From UBA1858 sp963976865 (lineage in GTDB: Bacteria > Pseudomonadota > Gammaproteobacteria > UBA4575), in contig CAXBLY010000001.1 in assembly GCA_963976865.1 (NCBI GenBank), forward strand, positions 310,001 through 374,000: 64,000 nt of DNA, in the 5' to 3' direction. The notes under the pieces are model-generated. The model was not told where the DNA came from. It ran no database searches and saw nothing but the letters and a program-made list of their open reading frames with translations. Below are positions 53,427-61,920 of the stretch, in pieces. The position numbers and the translations under genes were made by a program. The number at the start of each line of letters is the position of its first letter. Positions within the stretch are counted from its first letter, which is position 1.

Positions 53427-54131
53427 ATGTATAAGCTTAGATTATATCAAAGCGCACCCTATAGTTGCCCATATATTCCCACTAACACCGCTCACCACCA
53501 TACGACTGAGCCTGGGGCAATGTTATCTCCTGATATTTACAGTGAGTTAATCAATATGGGATTCAGGCGCGCGGGAAACCGAATACACAGGCCTAACTGT
53601 CTCACCTGCAAACAATGTGTCTCTTTACGCATCCCCGTCAGTCACTTTTACACCAACCGTAGCCAGCGTCGCGTATATAACAAGAACAGCAACCTTAAAT
53701 CAGATGTGGTTATTAATCCCGATTTCTCAGGCTACATTCCGCTTTACCAACACTATATTAGCCACAGACATCCAGAGTCTAAAGATATGCAGGATGCTAT
53801 CAGCACATTTGAGGATTTTTTATTCAGCTCCTGGTCAAATACATTTTCGATTGAATTCCGCCTTCCCAGCCAGCAGCTGATTTGTGTTGCCATCTGTGAC
53901 CCACTCACCCAGGGCTGGTCTGCTGTGTACACATTTTATGATGTTGAGTATTCACATCTTAGCCTTGGTACATTTTCTATTCTTAAACAAATCGAGTTAT
54001 TAAAACATCGCCAACTCGATTATCTGTATTTAGGGTATTGGATTAATGATTGCGATAAAATGAACTACAAAACCCAATTCAGGCCCTGTGAAGGATTTAC
54101 TGATGAACAATGGATGACAATGCATGACTAA
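53427..54131 (+). CDS. bpt: Aspartate/glutamate leucyltransferase or arginyltransferase
   Basis: 234-aa Ate1-like transferase that adds Leu (Bpt) or Arg (Ate) to N-terminal Asp or Glu of proteins, marking them for ClpAP degradation. The N-terminal CPYIP and the CLTCKQCVSLRIPV block (residues 57-69) carry the family cysteines. SAVYTFYDVEYSHLSLGTFSILKQIELLK and YLYLGYWINDCDKMNYK are the C-terminal motifs. Which aminoacyl group is used cannot be decided without the full family comparison. Its end overlaps the next gene by 8 nt. infA, usual next to this gene in many relatives, is not seen here. Confidence 0.9.
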   Translation: MYKLRLYQSAPYSCPYIPTNTAHHHTTEPGAMLSPDIYSELINMGFRRAGNRIHRPNCLTCKQCVSLRIPVSHFYTNRSQRRVYNKNSNLKSDVVINPDFSGYIPLYQHYISHRHPESKDMQDAISTFEDFLFSSWSNTFSIEFRLPSQQLICVAICDPLTQGWSAVYTFYDVEYSHLSLGTFSILKQIELLKHRQLDYLYLGYWINDCDKMNYKTQFRPCEGFTDEQWMTMHD

Positions 54132-54447
54132 GCAAAAAAGCCTCGGCACAGATTTTGTGAATTTGCCTGATACCAGCCACTTAAAAAGCATCTCTCTATC
54201 AGACATGAATTCTAGCGCATTCCTTCGTGTTGACAATATACCTGGCAAACAGGCATCCGTTAAAATTCTCTATGCCATTTCACAGGCAAACGATTTCAAA
54301 ATCAGCAGCAAGCAAGCCAGCACAGGTATTACCTTGTTTGGTGATTACACCGAAGAAGAAATACAACAACCGGATTCACACCCCAACATTAGACTGTTAT
54401 TAAACATTATTGAAAAAGACGAAGTATGGAAACTCGAAGCAGATTAA
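54124..54447 (+). CDS. DUF2322-like protein
   Basis: 107-aa soluble protein. It overlaps bpt by 8 nt, so it is translationally coupled. The text DFVNLPDTSHLKSISLSDMNSS, NIPGKQASVKILYAI and the C-terminal SHPNIRLLLNIIE match the DUF2322 pattern (a beta-rich half followed by a HPNIxxLL helix). Function of the family unknown; the coupling to protein turnover via bpt is a hint only. Confidence 0.72.
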   Translation: MTKQKSLGTDFVNLPDTSHLKSISLSDMNSSAFLRVDNIPGKQASVKILYAISQANDFKISSKQASTGITLFGDYTEEEIQQPDSHPNIRLLLNIIEKDEVWKLEAD

Positions 54448-54792
54448 TTTTAGAATGACTTACAAGCCAGCAGCGTCCATTTCCATATAATGAACCACAC
54501 CAGTCCGGCATTCTCTTTTCTTCTTTAACTGTATTTCAGATCGCTGGATTCCCGCTTTTGCGGAAATGACATGGATTTTTATTAACCACTATTTTTCAAC
54601 TTCATTTTTTTAGAAAAAAAATTTCAGCTAATACACGTTTTTCAAAAAATCCTTATTTCCTCATAACACTAATGATTACTACGCCATCTCCAATAACCTG
54701 GTATCCAGCGATTAAATGGCAGCCGTATATTCAACAGCGTTATTAATAATTCACTGCATTCCTGCCTGCAAGCTAATGACGAGGTGAGGAAA
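54448..54792. other. Intergenic region after DUF2322-like gene
   Basis: 345 bases of AT-rich sequence with no gene. The only structure is the REP-like palindrome described at 54544-54570. Confidence 0.5.
54544..54570. repeat. REP-like palindromic sequence
   Basis: CTGGATTCCCGCTTTTGCGGAAATGAC resembles the CTGGATTCCCGC...GCGGGAATGAC type of dispersed palindromes found in many proteobacteria, with ATTCCCGC and GCGGAAAT as imperfect arms. It is the only copy seen in this window, so a dispersed family cannot be shown. Confidence 0.5.
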
Positions 54793-55332
54793 TTAACAAG
54801 GTCTATCCCAGTCAAATGCAGGACCGGGATCAGTCTTGCGTCCAGGGGCAATATCACAATGACCAACAATATGCCCTTTGCGATTTAATTCAGGGTAGGT
54901 CATCTGCAAACACAAGGTCACGGCCTGCAACACACGATATTGTTCATCGGTATAGTCAATCTCATCTGTCCCTTCCAGCTCAATACCAATTGAAAAATCG
55001 TTGCAACGCTTCCTCCCCTCAAAACATGACTCGCCCGCATGCCACGCACGTTTATTAAACGGAACAAATTGAACCAGCTTTCCTGAACGCTCAATCAAAA
55101 GGTGGCTTGAGACTTCCATGCCTTTTATTTCCTTAAAATATGGGTGTATGTCAGGGTCGAGTTTATTTTGAAACAGGTCTTTGACATAACCACCACCGAA
55201 CTCACCAGGTGGCAGACTAATGTTATGAATAACCAGTAAGGTTATTTCTGTATCTGGTGGCCGTTCATCGAAGTTTGGCGATTCTATAAATTTTGCGCCA
55301 GCGATACAATTGGTGGAAGGGTCTATACGCAT
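54793..55332 (-). CDS. ampD: 1,6-anhydro-N-acetylmuramyl-L-alanine amidase
   Basis: 179-aa zinc amidase of peptidoglycan recycling, cleaving anhydro-muramoyl peptides in the cytoplasm. VIHNISLPPGEFGGG (residues 34-48) gives the first zinc His, and GHIVGHCDIAPGRKTDPGPAFDW (residues 152-174) the second His and the Asp. RAWHAGESCFEGRKRCNDFSIGIELEG is also conserved. Length agrees with E. coli AmpD (183 aa). No ampE partner gene is next to it. Loss of AmpD often raises beta-lactamase expression; no ampC or ampR is in this window. Confidence 0.94.
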   Translation of the reverse strand: MRIDPSTNCIAGAKFIESPNFDERPPDTEITLLVIHNISLPPGEFGGGYVKDLFQNKLDPDIHPYFKEIKGMEVSSHLLIERSGKLVQFVPFNKRAWHAGESCFEGRKRCNDFSIGIELEGTDEIDYTDEQYRVLQAVTLCLQMTYPELNRKGHIVGHCDIAPGRKTDPGPAFDWDRPC

Positions 55333-55804
55333 ATTGCCAATAATATTTTATGTGATTCAGCTTTTTTAAACTATATTGATACTCTTACCTTGTTGGTCAT
55401 ATACCCTATCATATACGCTTAAACGAGTTTCTTTCGCTCATAGATAATCATTCGCCGTCCTCATAACGCATATAATCATTTATCCTTGAATAAAATTGTA
55501 TTCAATTTTTGTCACATTTATAAATTAAGTACTCTAATTAACCTGATATAGTATTATTTAAATGCCTTCTGAGCTACCAGTCCGCTTATAAAATCCTAGT
55601 TGACCCGGTAATCGTTATAATTATCTGGCAGCGAATCCAGATTCATTTCAACCATCATGCCAGCACCGATTGCAGAATAGCAATTGTCGTCTGATCTTTC
55701 TGGAGTACTTTTACGCATGCATAAATGCACTTGCCTGTTTGCCTCATCCAGTTTCTTTTAAATCAGGCTGGCTATCAGCATTTATAATTCAATGACTACA
55801 CCCA
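55333..55804. other. Intergenic region between ampD and groEL
   Basis: 472 bases of AT-rich sequence. A minus-strand frame without stop codons runs from about 55757 to a TAG at 55596-55598 (about 53 codons, with GTG or ATG inside but no ribosome site). It might be a gene remnant but is unsupported. Confidence 0.35.
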
Positions 55805-55835
55805 TAAAAAAAGCCCCGCTTAGCGGGGCTTTTTA
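55805..55835. terminator. Terminator downstream of groEL
   Basis: Twelve-bp stem AAAAGCCCCGCT (55809-55820) and AGCGGGGCTTTT (55822-55833) with a 1-nt centre, hence a real loop of about 4-5 nt, flanked by A and T runs. It lies 33 nt beyond the groEL stop codon and would end the groESL transcript. Confidence 0.9.
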
Positions 55836-55867
55836 TTCAGCATGGACTCATGAATAAGGAGTTCTTC

Positions 55868-57511
55868 CTACATCATTCCGCCCATTCCTCCCATGCCGCC
55901 CATGTCTGGCGCGCCCATAGGAGCACCTTCTTCCTTTGGCAATTCAGCTACCATGGCTTGAGTTGTAATCATTAAGCCGGCAATTGAACCCGCATTTTGC
56001 AATGCAGTACGAGTCACTTTAGTTGGATCAAGAATACCCATCTCAATCATGTCACCATATTCACCTGACGCAGCGTTGTAACCAAAGTTACCTTCACCTT
56101 CATCAACTTTAGCGAGTACCACTGAAGCTTCATCACCTGCGTTAGATACGATTTGGCGTAGCGGCTCTTCCATTGCACGTCGTGCAATATTGACACCTGC
56201 AGTTTGATCGTCGTTGTCACCTGTTAAATTAAGCAATGCTTTACGTGCACGAATCAGTGCAACACCACCACCAGGAACAACGCCTTCTTCAACCGCTGCA
56301 CGAGTTGCGTGCAATGCATCTTCTACACGTGCTTTCTTTTCTTTCATCTCAACTTCTGTTGCTGCACCGACTTTGATCACTGCAACACCGCCAGCTAATT
56401 TAGCCATACGTTCCTGAAGCTTTTCTTTATCGTAGTCTGAAGTTGCTTCTTCAATTTGTGCACGAATCTGATCTACTCGTGATTTAATTGCATCTGCTTT
56501 GCCTGCTCCATCAACAATAATAGTGTTTTCTTTAGAAATAGTGATACGTTTAGCAGTACCCAAATCATCTAGCGTCGCTTTTTCCAGAGATAAACCAACT
56601 TCTTCAGCGATAACAGTACCACCGGTGAGAATCGCAATATCTTCCAGCATTGCTTTACGACGGTCACCAAAACCTGGCGCCTTAACTGCAGCGACTTTCA
56701 CGATACCGCGAATAGTGTTTACTACTAATGTCGCCAGTGCTTCGCCTTCAACGTCTTCTGCAATGATCATTAAAGGACGACCTGCTTTTGCAACGCCTTC
56801 AAGTAATGGAAGAAGATCACGAATGTTGGAAACTTTCTTGTCATGTAACAAGATGAACGGATCATCCATATCACATGTCATGTTGTCCTGGTTATTAACA
56901 AAATATGGAGAAAGGTAACCACGATCGAACTGCATACCTTCAACTACATCCAGCTCATTCTCTAGCGCATTACCTTCTTCAACTGTAATGACACCTTCTT
57001 TGCCGACCTTATCCATTGACTCTGCAATAATGTCACCAATCGATGAATCAGAGTTCGCAGAAATACTGCCAACCTGTGCAATTGATTTGTTATCAGAACA
57101 GGGTACTGAAGCCGTCTTCAATGCTTCTACAGCAGTCGTGACTGCCTTATCGATACCGCGCTTAAGATCCATTGGATTCATGCCAGCAGCAACTGCTTTC
57201 ATACCTTCACGCACTATTGATTGCGCAAGAACGGTTGCTGTAGTTGTTCCGTCACCTGCAACATCAGATGTCTGTGAAGCAACTTCTTTCACCATCTGTG
57301 CGCCCATGTTTTCAAGCTTGTCTTCCAGCTCTATTTCTTTTGCCACAGATACACCATCTTTAGTCACCGTTGGCGCACCAAATGATTTATCCAAAACGAC
57401 GTTGCGACCTTTCGGCCCCAAAGTTGCTTTTACTGCGTTAGCGAGGATGTTCACACCATTCACCATACGGGCTCTGGCTTCATCTCCAAATATAACTTCT
57501 TTTGCACTCAT
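55868..57511 (-). CDS. groL: Chaperonin GroEL
   Basis: 547-aa 60-kDa chaperonin that forms the double ring for protein folding with GroES. Key parts: KATLGPKGRNVVLDKSFGAPTVTKDG (nucleotide site), VAGDGTTTATVLAQ, VAGGVAVIKVG and the usual Gly-Met-rich C-terminus (MGGMGGMGGMM-type). A GAAGG site precedes the ATG. It follows groES with a 72-nt gap and is under the CIRCE-controlled promoter upstream of groES. Confidence 0.98.
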   Translation of the reverse strand: MSAKEVIFGDEARARMVNGVNILANAVKATLGPKGRNVVLDKSFGAPTVTKDGVSVAKEIELEDKLENMGAQMVKEVASQTSDVAGDGTTTATVLAQSIVREGMKAVAAGMNPMDLKRGIDKAVTTAVEALKTASVPCSDNKSIAQVGSISANSDSSIGDIIAESMDKVGKEGVITVEEGNALENELDVVEGMQFDRGYLSPYFVNNQDNMTCDMDDPFILLHDKKVSNIRDLLPLLEGVAKAGRPLMIIAEDVEGEALATLVVNTIRGIVKVAAVKAPGFGDRRKAMLEDIAILTGGTVIAEEVGLSLEKATLDDLGTAKRITISKENTIIVDGAGKADAIKSRVDQIRAQIEEATSDYDKEKLQERMAKLAGGVAVIKVGAATEVEMKEKKARVEDALHATRAAVEEGVVPGGGVALIRARKALLNLTGDNDDQTAGVNIARRAMEEPLRQIVSNAGDEASVVLAKVDEGEGNFGYNAASGEYGDMIEMGILDPTKVTRTALQNAGSIAGLMITTQAMVAELPKEEGAPMGAPDMGGMGGMGGMM

Positions 57512-57583
57512 AACATTTACCTTCGATTAACTTGTATTTAATTCAAACAATTCTGATTTCGGAATCTGTCCAGTGTGTTTACA

Positions 57584-57874
57584 CTAGCCTTCGATCACAG
57601 CCATGATGTCGTCTTCACGCATCACCAATAAGTCTTCGCTGTCTACTTTCACTTCAGTTCCAGAATATTTTCCGAACAGAACGGTATCACCCACTTTGAC
57701 ATCTAGCGCCTGCACTTTTCCGCTATCAGTTAATTTGCCGTTACCCACAGCAAGTACTTCACCTTTGATAGGCTTCTCAGTTGCAGAATCAGGAATTACG
57801 ATGCCGCCCGGGCTGGTACGCTCTTCTTCCATTCGCTTAATCACTACACGGTCGTGTAAAGGTCTTAATTTCAT
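57584..57874 (-). CDS. groS: Co-chaperonin GroES
   Basis: 96-aa cap of the GroEL ring. Conserved LRPLHDRVVIKRMEEERTSPGGIVIPDSATEKP including the mobile loop, and GDTVLFGKYSGTEVKVDSEDLLVMREDDIMAV. Strong AGGAGA ribosome site before the ATG. Its promoter region carries a CIRCE operator 68 nt upstream. Confidence 0.98.
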   Translation of the reverse strand: MKLRPLHDRVVIKRMEEERTSPGGIVIPDSATEKPIKGEVLAVGNGKLTDSGKVQALDVKVGDTVLFGKYSGTEVKVDSEDLLVMREDDIMAVIEG

Positions 57875-57941
57875 GCCGTATTTCTCCTGACAATTAATAA
57901 ATCTTAAAATTCTTTATAAATTCATAGGGTTGCTAATTTTG

Positions 57942-57968
57942 TTAGCACTCTAGTCGAATGAGTGCTAA
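57942..57968. promoter_or_regulatory. CIRCE operator (HrcA binding site)
   Basis: TTAGCACTC (57942-57950), nine-base spacer, GAGTGCTAA (57960-57968): a perfect match to the CIRCE consensus with the exact 9-9-9 spacing. It lies 68 nt before groES and predicts heat-shock control by the HrcA repressor. No hrcA gene is in the window. Confidence 0.97.
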
Positions 57969-58006
57969 TAATACTGTTCGGTCTCGCATTGTCAAGACGC
58001 AAGTGG

Positions 58007-58465
58007 CTACTTGCTATCGTCCTCATCGCTTTTTTTAAACTCTCCCTCAATCACATCAGGATCATGTGGCCTGGGAGAGTGTCCTGTATGGAATCCATGC
58101 GTTTTTACTTTCATATTTTTGATTGCCCAGGCAATCATGGTTTTGCGTGTCAGTGGTATCAGGCACAGAAATCCAATGGCATCGGTAAGAAAGCCCGGCG
58201 TTAATAACAGTGCTCCACCCAAAATCAGTGCCACACCTTCCAGCATCGTTGTTGCCGGTAATTGACCTGTGGCCACTTCCTGTTGAAATTTGGCCATCGT
58301 GCTGAAACCTTGAGCTCGCAGCAGAGTCACACCTATCAGCGCAGTCACAATGACCAATACCACCGTGGGCAAGGCTCCAATCAGCCCACCCAGTTTTATA
58401 AAGAGATAGATTTCTATTAACGGGACACCAATAAACAAGGCTACACCAACCGGAAAGCCTCGCAT
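58007..58465 (-). CDS. fxsA: FxsA family membrane protein
   Basis: 152-aa protein with about three or four hydrophobic segments in residues 5-110 and a hydrophilic tail with histidines (HGFHTGHSPRPHDPD). Conserved VPLIEIYLFIKLGG and LLTPGFLTDAIGFLCLIP are diagnostic. In E. coli overexpression alleviates exclusion of phage T7 by the F plasmid, but its normal role is unknown. Transcribed in the same direction as groESL, ending 132 nt before groES, as in many gammaproteobacteria. Confidence 0.9.
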   Translation of the reverse strand: MRGFPVGVALFIGVPLIEIYLFIKLGGLIGALPTVVLVIVTALIGVTLLRAQGFSTMAKFQQEVATGQLPATTMLEGVALILGGALLLTPGFLTDAIGFLCLIPLTRKTMIAWAIKNMKVKTHGFHTGHSPRPHDPDVIEGEFKKSDEDDSK

Positions 58466-58555
58466 CAGAGTTTGCTAGTTTTTATTACCATTACACCTAT
58501 ATAGTGGCGACAATATGAATTTACAATGGCTAAAAAAATATTTATCCAAAAATGT

Positions 58556-58888
58556 ATGTCTACAATAAATAATCAGAAGATTCTGTTAGTGATGACCACT
58601 ATTACTGACATCGATAAGGGAAAATCACTCGCTCGTCAGATAGTTGAAGAACAACTGGCTGCCTGTTGCAACATTGTACCTGGTATCACATCAATTTATT
58701 GCTGGAAAGGTGAACTGTGTGATGATCAGGAGTGTCTACTGGTAATGAAAACCACTGAAACCCGGTATACACAGTTAAGTAAGTTTATTATTCAGCAGCA
58801 TCCTTACGAAACCCCGGAACTAATCGCCTTACCTGTTACAGAAAGTACACAAGAGTATCTATCATGGGTCATCAAACAAACCAGTTAA
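58556..58888 (+). CDS. cutA: Divalent-cation tolerance protein CutA
   Basis: 110-aa trimeric CutA1. Conserved VMTTITDIDKGKSLARQIVEEQLAACCNIVPGITSIYCWKGE and HPYETPELIALPVTESTQEYLSWV. The start at ATG 58556 gives the standard family length; a start at 58526 is possible. Linked to copper tolerance in E. coli through the downstream dsbD gene; the direct role of CutA is unclear. It overlaps dsbD by 25 nt, so the two are translationally coupled. Confidence 0.93.
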   Translation: MSTINNQKILLVMTTITDIDKGKSLARQIVEEQLAACCNIVPGITSIYCWKGELCDDQECLLVMKTTETRYTQLSKFIIQQHPYETPELIALPVTESTQEYLSWVIKQTS

Positions 58889-60723
58889 TTTACCAGTCTA
58901 TCTGGACGTCTCTATTAATCGTCTTTTTACTGACAGGCACATCAGGCCAGTTATTTGCTGCCGGCAATCCTTTTGGAAATAGTAGCGAAGATGAAGAGTT
59001 TTTGACCGTAGATGAGGCTTTCCAGTTAACCGCTACCAGTAAATCGGCTAACGAAATAAATTTATTCTGGAATGTGGCTGATGGTTATTACCTGTATAAA
59101 AAGCGTATCAGCGTCAGTAGTAATGACAGCAATGTCATCATAGGGGAGCTGAATTTACCTGCTGGCAAGAATCAGCATGATGAATTTTTTGGAGACGTTG
59201 AGATATACGAACATAGCCTTGATGTCACTGTTCCTGTTTCTGCTGCTTCCAGCACCGTTCAACTCATTGTTGGCTATCAGGGCTGTGCACATGCAGGCCT
59301 ATGTTACCCCCCGGTTAAAAAAACGTTAACGGTCACACTGCCCGGTATTTCTGATGCAGCGATTGCCAGCCCGGCCGTCAGTGCCAGTGAAACCGTCCCG
59401 GCCAATGAACAGGATAGTATTCTTGAAGACCTTAAAAACGCCAATCCTGTCATCGCAATATTGCTCAGTCTTGGCTTTGGAATTCTGGTGGCATTCACCG
59501 CCTGCATGTATCCGATGATTCCCATCCTGACTTCACTGATCATGGGGCAGGGCGAAAAAATCACCACTTTCAGGGCATTCAGCCTATCGCTTAGCTATAC
59601 CCAGGGCATCGCGATAACTTTTGGTGTTCTTGGTGCAGTCATGGCCGTCATTGGCGAAGCTTTAGGTATACAGGGCAGCCTGCAGACCCCCTGGATTTTA
59701 ATTCCATCAGCACTGCTGTTTATTGGCCTGGCTTTATCCATGTTTGGATTTTATGAAATTCAGGTACCCAGCGCTCTTCAAAGCAAATTAAATGAAAAAA
59801 GTAACCAGCAAAAAGGCGGATCACTATTTGGCGTAGGCTTGATGGGTGTGCTTTCTGCACTAATTGTTGGCCCGTGTGGCGGGCCGGTTTTATTGGCAGT
59901 GCTCGCGTTTGCTGCCCAGTCACAAAACCCTCTCGCAGGATTCCTTTATTTATGGATTTTTGGCACGGGTATGGGCTTGCCTCTACTTATAATGGGCTCA
60001 GGTGGTGGAGCACTATTGCCTCGCGCCGGAACCTGGATGGACAAGGTCAAGGCAACGGGCGGAGTGATTATGATCGGCCTTGCAATCAGCTTCCTGGAAC
60101 GCCTCAGCCCGACTTACATATCACCCGCTTTAATCATGCTGATGTGGGCAGCACTGCTGATTATCGTTGGTGTTTATCTGGGTGCATTGAAATCTCTGTC
60201 TGACGATTGCAGTGGATGGAGTAAATTGTGGAAAGGGCTCGGTCTGGTACTGTTAATTTACGGAGCCATGTACTTGGTCGGTCTTGCAGCAGGTGGTAAA
60301 GATACACTCAAACCACTCACAGGCATTATCAGCAGTGGGCACCAGACATCTGCTCAGCAACATAGCACCCATCAACGCATCAAAACTGTAGATGACCTAA
60401 ACCGCGAACTCGCGGCTGCCAAGGCAGCAGGCAAACCTGTGATGCTGGATTTTTACGCCGACTGGTGCGCCTACTGCAAAGTGATGGAGAAAAAAGTATT
60501 CCCTGACCCTGCTGTTGTCGCAGCCATGGAAAATGTTGTGTTTTTACAAGCGGATATCACTGTTCAGGATGATGCTGATAAAGTCTTGGCTCGACATTTG
60601 GACATGTCTGCGCCACCCGTATTATACTTTTGGGATGCACAGGGCAATGAACTGCGAAGTAGCCGATTAACCGGCAGCGTCACTGCTGAGCAGCTAGCCA
60701 GACACCTCGACACGATATTTTAA
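58864..60723 (+). CDS. dsbD: Thiol:disulfide interchange protein DsbD
   Basis: 619-aa reductant carrier moving electrons from cytoplasmic thioredoxin to the periplasm. Signal peptide (residues 1-33), N-terminal periplasmic domain with the Cys pair in GCAHAGLCYPP, an eight-helix membrane domain with Cys in TACMYPMIP and GPCGGPVLL, and C-terminal thioredoxin-like domain ADWCAYCKVMEKKVF. All six functional cysteines are present. It supplies electrons to DsbC, CcmG and MsrA-type periplasmic partners; the exported MsrA in this window could use it. Confidence 0.95.
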   Translation: MGHQTNQLIYQSIWTSLLIVFLLTGTSGQLFAAGNPFGNSSEDEEFLTVDEAFQLTATSKSANEINLFWNVADGYYLYKKRISVSSNDSNVIIGELNLPAGKNQHDEFFGDVEIYEHSLDVTVPVSAASSTVQLIVGYQGCAHAGLCYPPVKKTLTVTLPGISDAAIASPAVSASETVPANEQDSILEDLKNANPVIAILLSLGFGILVAFTACMYPMIPILTSLIMGQGEKITTFRAFSLSLSYTQGIAITFGVLGAVMAVIGEALGIQGSLQTPWILIPSALLFIGLALSMFGFYEIQVPSALQSKLNEKSNQQKGGSLFGVGLMGVLSALIVGPCGGPVLLAVLAFAAQSQNPLAGFLYLWIFGTGMGLPLLIMGSGGGALLPRAGTWMDKVKATGGVIMIGLAISFLERLSPTYISPALIMLMWAALLIIVGVYLGALKSLSDDCSGWSKLWKGLGLVLLIYGAMYLVGLAAGGKDTLKPLTGIISSGHQTSAQQHSTHQRIKTVDDLNRELAAAKAAGKPVMLDFYADWCAYCKVMEKKVFPDPAVVAAMENVVFLQADITVQDDADKVLARHLDMSAPPVLYFWDAQGNELRSSRLTGSVTAEQLARHLDTIF

Positions 60724-60922
60724 TGCTGGATTTACTCTCTGATGCCGGCCACACGCATCAACAACGCACTTAGTCAGCACATGTAAACCACAATCTGTTG
60801 CAAACCTCTGAAAATTTGCGGCTAAATTCGTCTATCTTGTTCTATATTAGACAGCTCGTAGTTTTTACGGCACAATGTTGCCAGATGAAAAAACACATTC
60901 AAATCAAGAATTTTTACAGTCG

Positions 60923-61363
60923 ATGAGCAAAATTCTTCTTCTTAATGGCCCCAATCTAAATCTGCTGGGATCAAGAGAGCCAGAAGTGTATGGCCACGAC
61001 ACTCTAACTCAGGTGGTTGATAGTGCTTCTGCCCATGCAATCTCATTGGGTCACGAATTAGTGCATTTGCAATCAAATGCAGAACACGAGCTGATAAATC
61101 GATTGCATACCTCTAAACAGGACAGCATTGATTTCATTATTATCAATCCAGGCGCGTTGACTCATACCAGTATTGCACTCAGAGACGCATTTCTTGGTGT
61201 TGCAATTCCATTCATCGAAATACATATTTCAAACGTATTCGCACGTGAAGAATTTCGTCAGATATCATATTTATCAGATATCGCTGTAGGAATCATTTCT
61301 GGCATGGGCATTTATGGGTACCAACTTGCCATTAGTGCAGCACACAACCAGTTAACCAAATAA
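60923..61363 (+). CDS. aroQ: Type II 3-dehydroquinate dehydratase
   Basis: 146-aa shikimate-pathway enzyme that dehydrates 3-dehydroquinate. The N-terminal LLNGPNLNLLGSREPEVYG carries the catalytic Tyr region, INPGALTHTSIALRDAF and FIEIHISNVFAREEFRQIS complete the active site (His and Arg). Start is ATG 60923, within a longer frame opening at 60875. It precedes accB by 14 nt, so it is the first gene of the fatty-acid synthesis cluster. Confidence 0.96.
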   Translation: MSKILLLNGPNLNLLGSREPEVYGHDTLTQVVDSASAHAISLGHELVHLQSNAEHELINRLHTSKQDSIDFIIINPGALTHTSIALRDAFLGVAIPFIEIHISNVFAREEFRQISYLSDIAVGIISGMGIYGYQLAISAAHNQLTK

Positions 61364-61377
61364 AAAGAACTAAGCAC

Positions 61378-61827
61378 ATGGATATACGAAAAGTAAAAAA
61401 ACTAATCGAGTTGCTGGAAGAGTCCGGCATTGCCGAAATAGAAATTAAGGAAGGTGAGGAGTCAGTACGCATTAGCCGTACCAGCCCCAATGCAGCCATT
61501 GCACCGATGCAGTATGCTGCCCCGCCCGCACCGCTACCCGCGGCGGCACCAATGTCTGCAGAAAACGCCAGCAATGAATCCACTACAGTCAGTGGTCACC
61601 AGGTGACATCACCGATGGTCGGTACATTCTATGAAGCCTCTTCTCCTGGCGCTACGCCATTTACTGAAGTTGGCAAACAGGTGAAGGAAGGTGATGTACT
61701 TTGTATTATCGAGGCGATGAAAATGCTCAATCAAATTGAAAGCGATAAATCAGGCACTGTCAAAGCGGTGCTGGCTGAGAATGGACAACCCGTTGAATTT
61801 GGCCAGCCTCTTTTTGTTATTGAATAA
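61378..61827 (+). CDS. accB: Acetyl-CoA carboxylase biotin carboxyl carrier protein
   Basis: 149-aa BCCP. The N-terminal helix and Ala/Pro-rich linker (residues 45-60) precede the biotinyl domain with EAMKMLNQIES; Lys115 accepts biotin. Together with AccC and the AccAD carboxyltransferase it starts fatty-acid synthesis by making malonyl-CoA. accC follows after 93 nt in the standard order. Confidence 0.97.
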   Translation: MDIRKVKKLIELLEESGIAEIEIKEGEESVRISRTSPNAAIAPMQYAAPPAPLPAAAPMSAENASNESTTVSGHQVTSPMVGTFYEASSPGATPFTEVGKQVKEGDVLCIIEAMKMLNQIESDKSGTVKAVLAENGQPVEFGQPLFVIE

Positions 61828-61920
61828 TTCAGCCGCCTAACTAATTGGCAGCGCACTTATCCATTACAACAAAGCAGTTTGCCAGTGATGAAACCTCACA
61901 TTAAGAAGAATATCTGAACC

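Noticed and set aside
55596..55757. 53-codon minus-strand frame between ampD and groEL
   Set aside because: No start with a ribosome site, no family match, and such a length is expected by chance.
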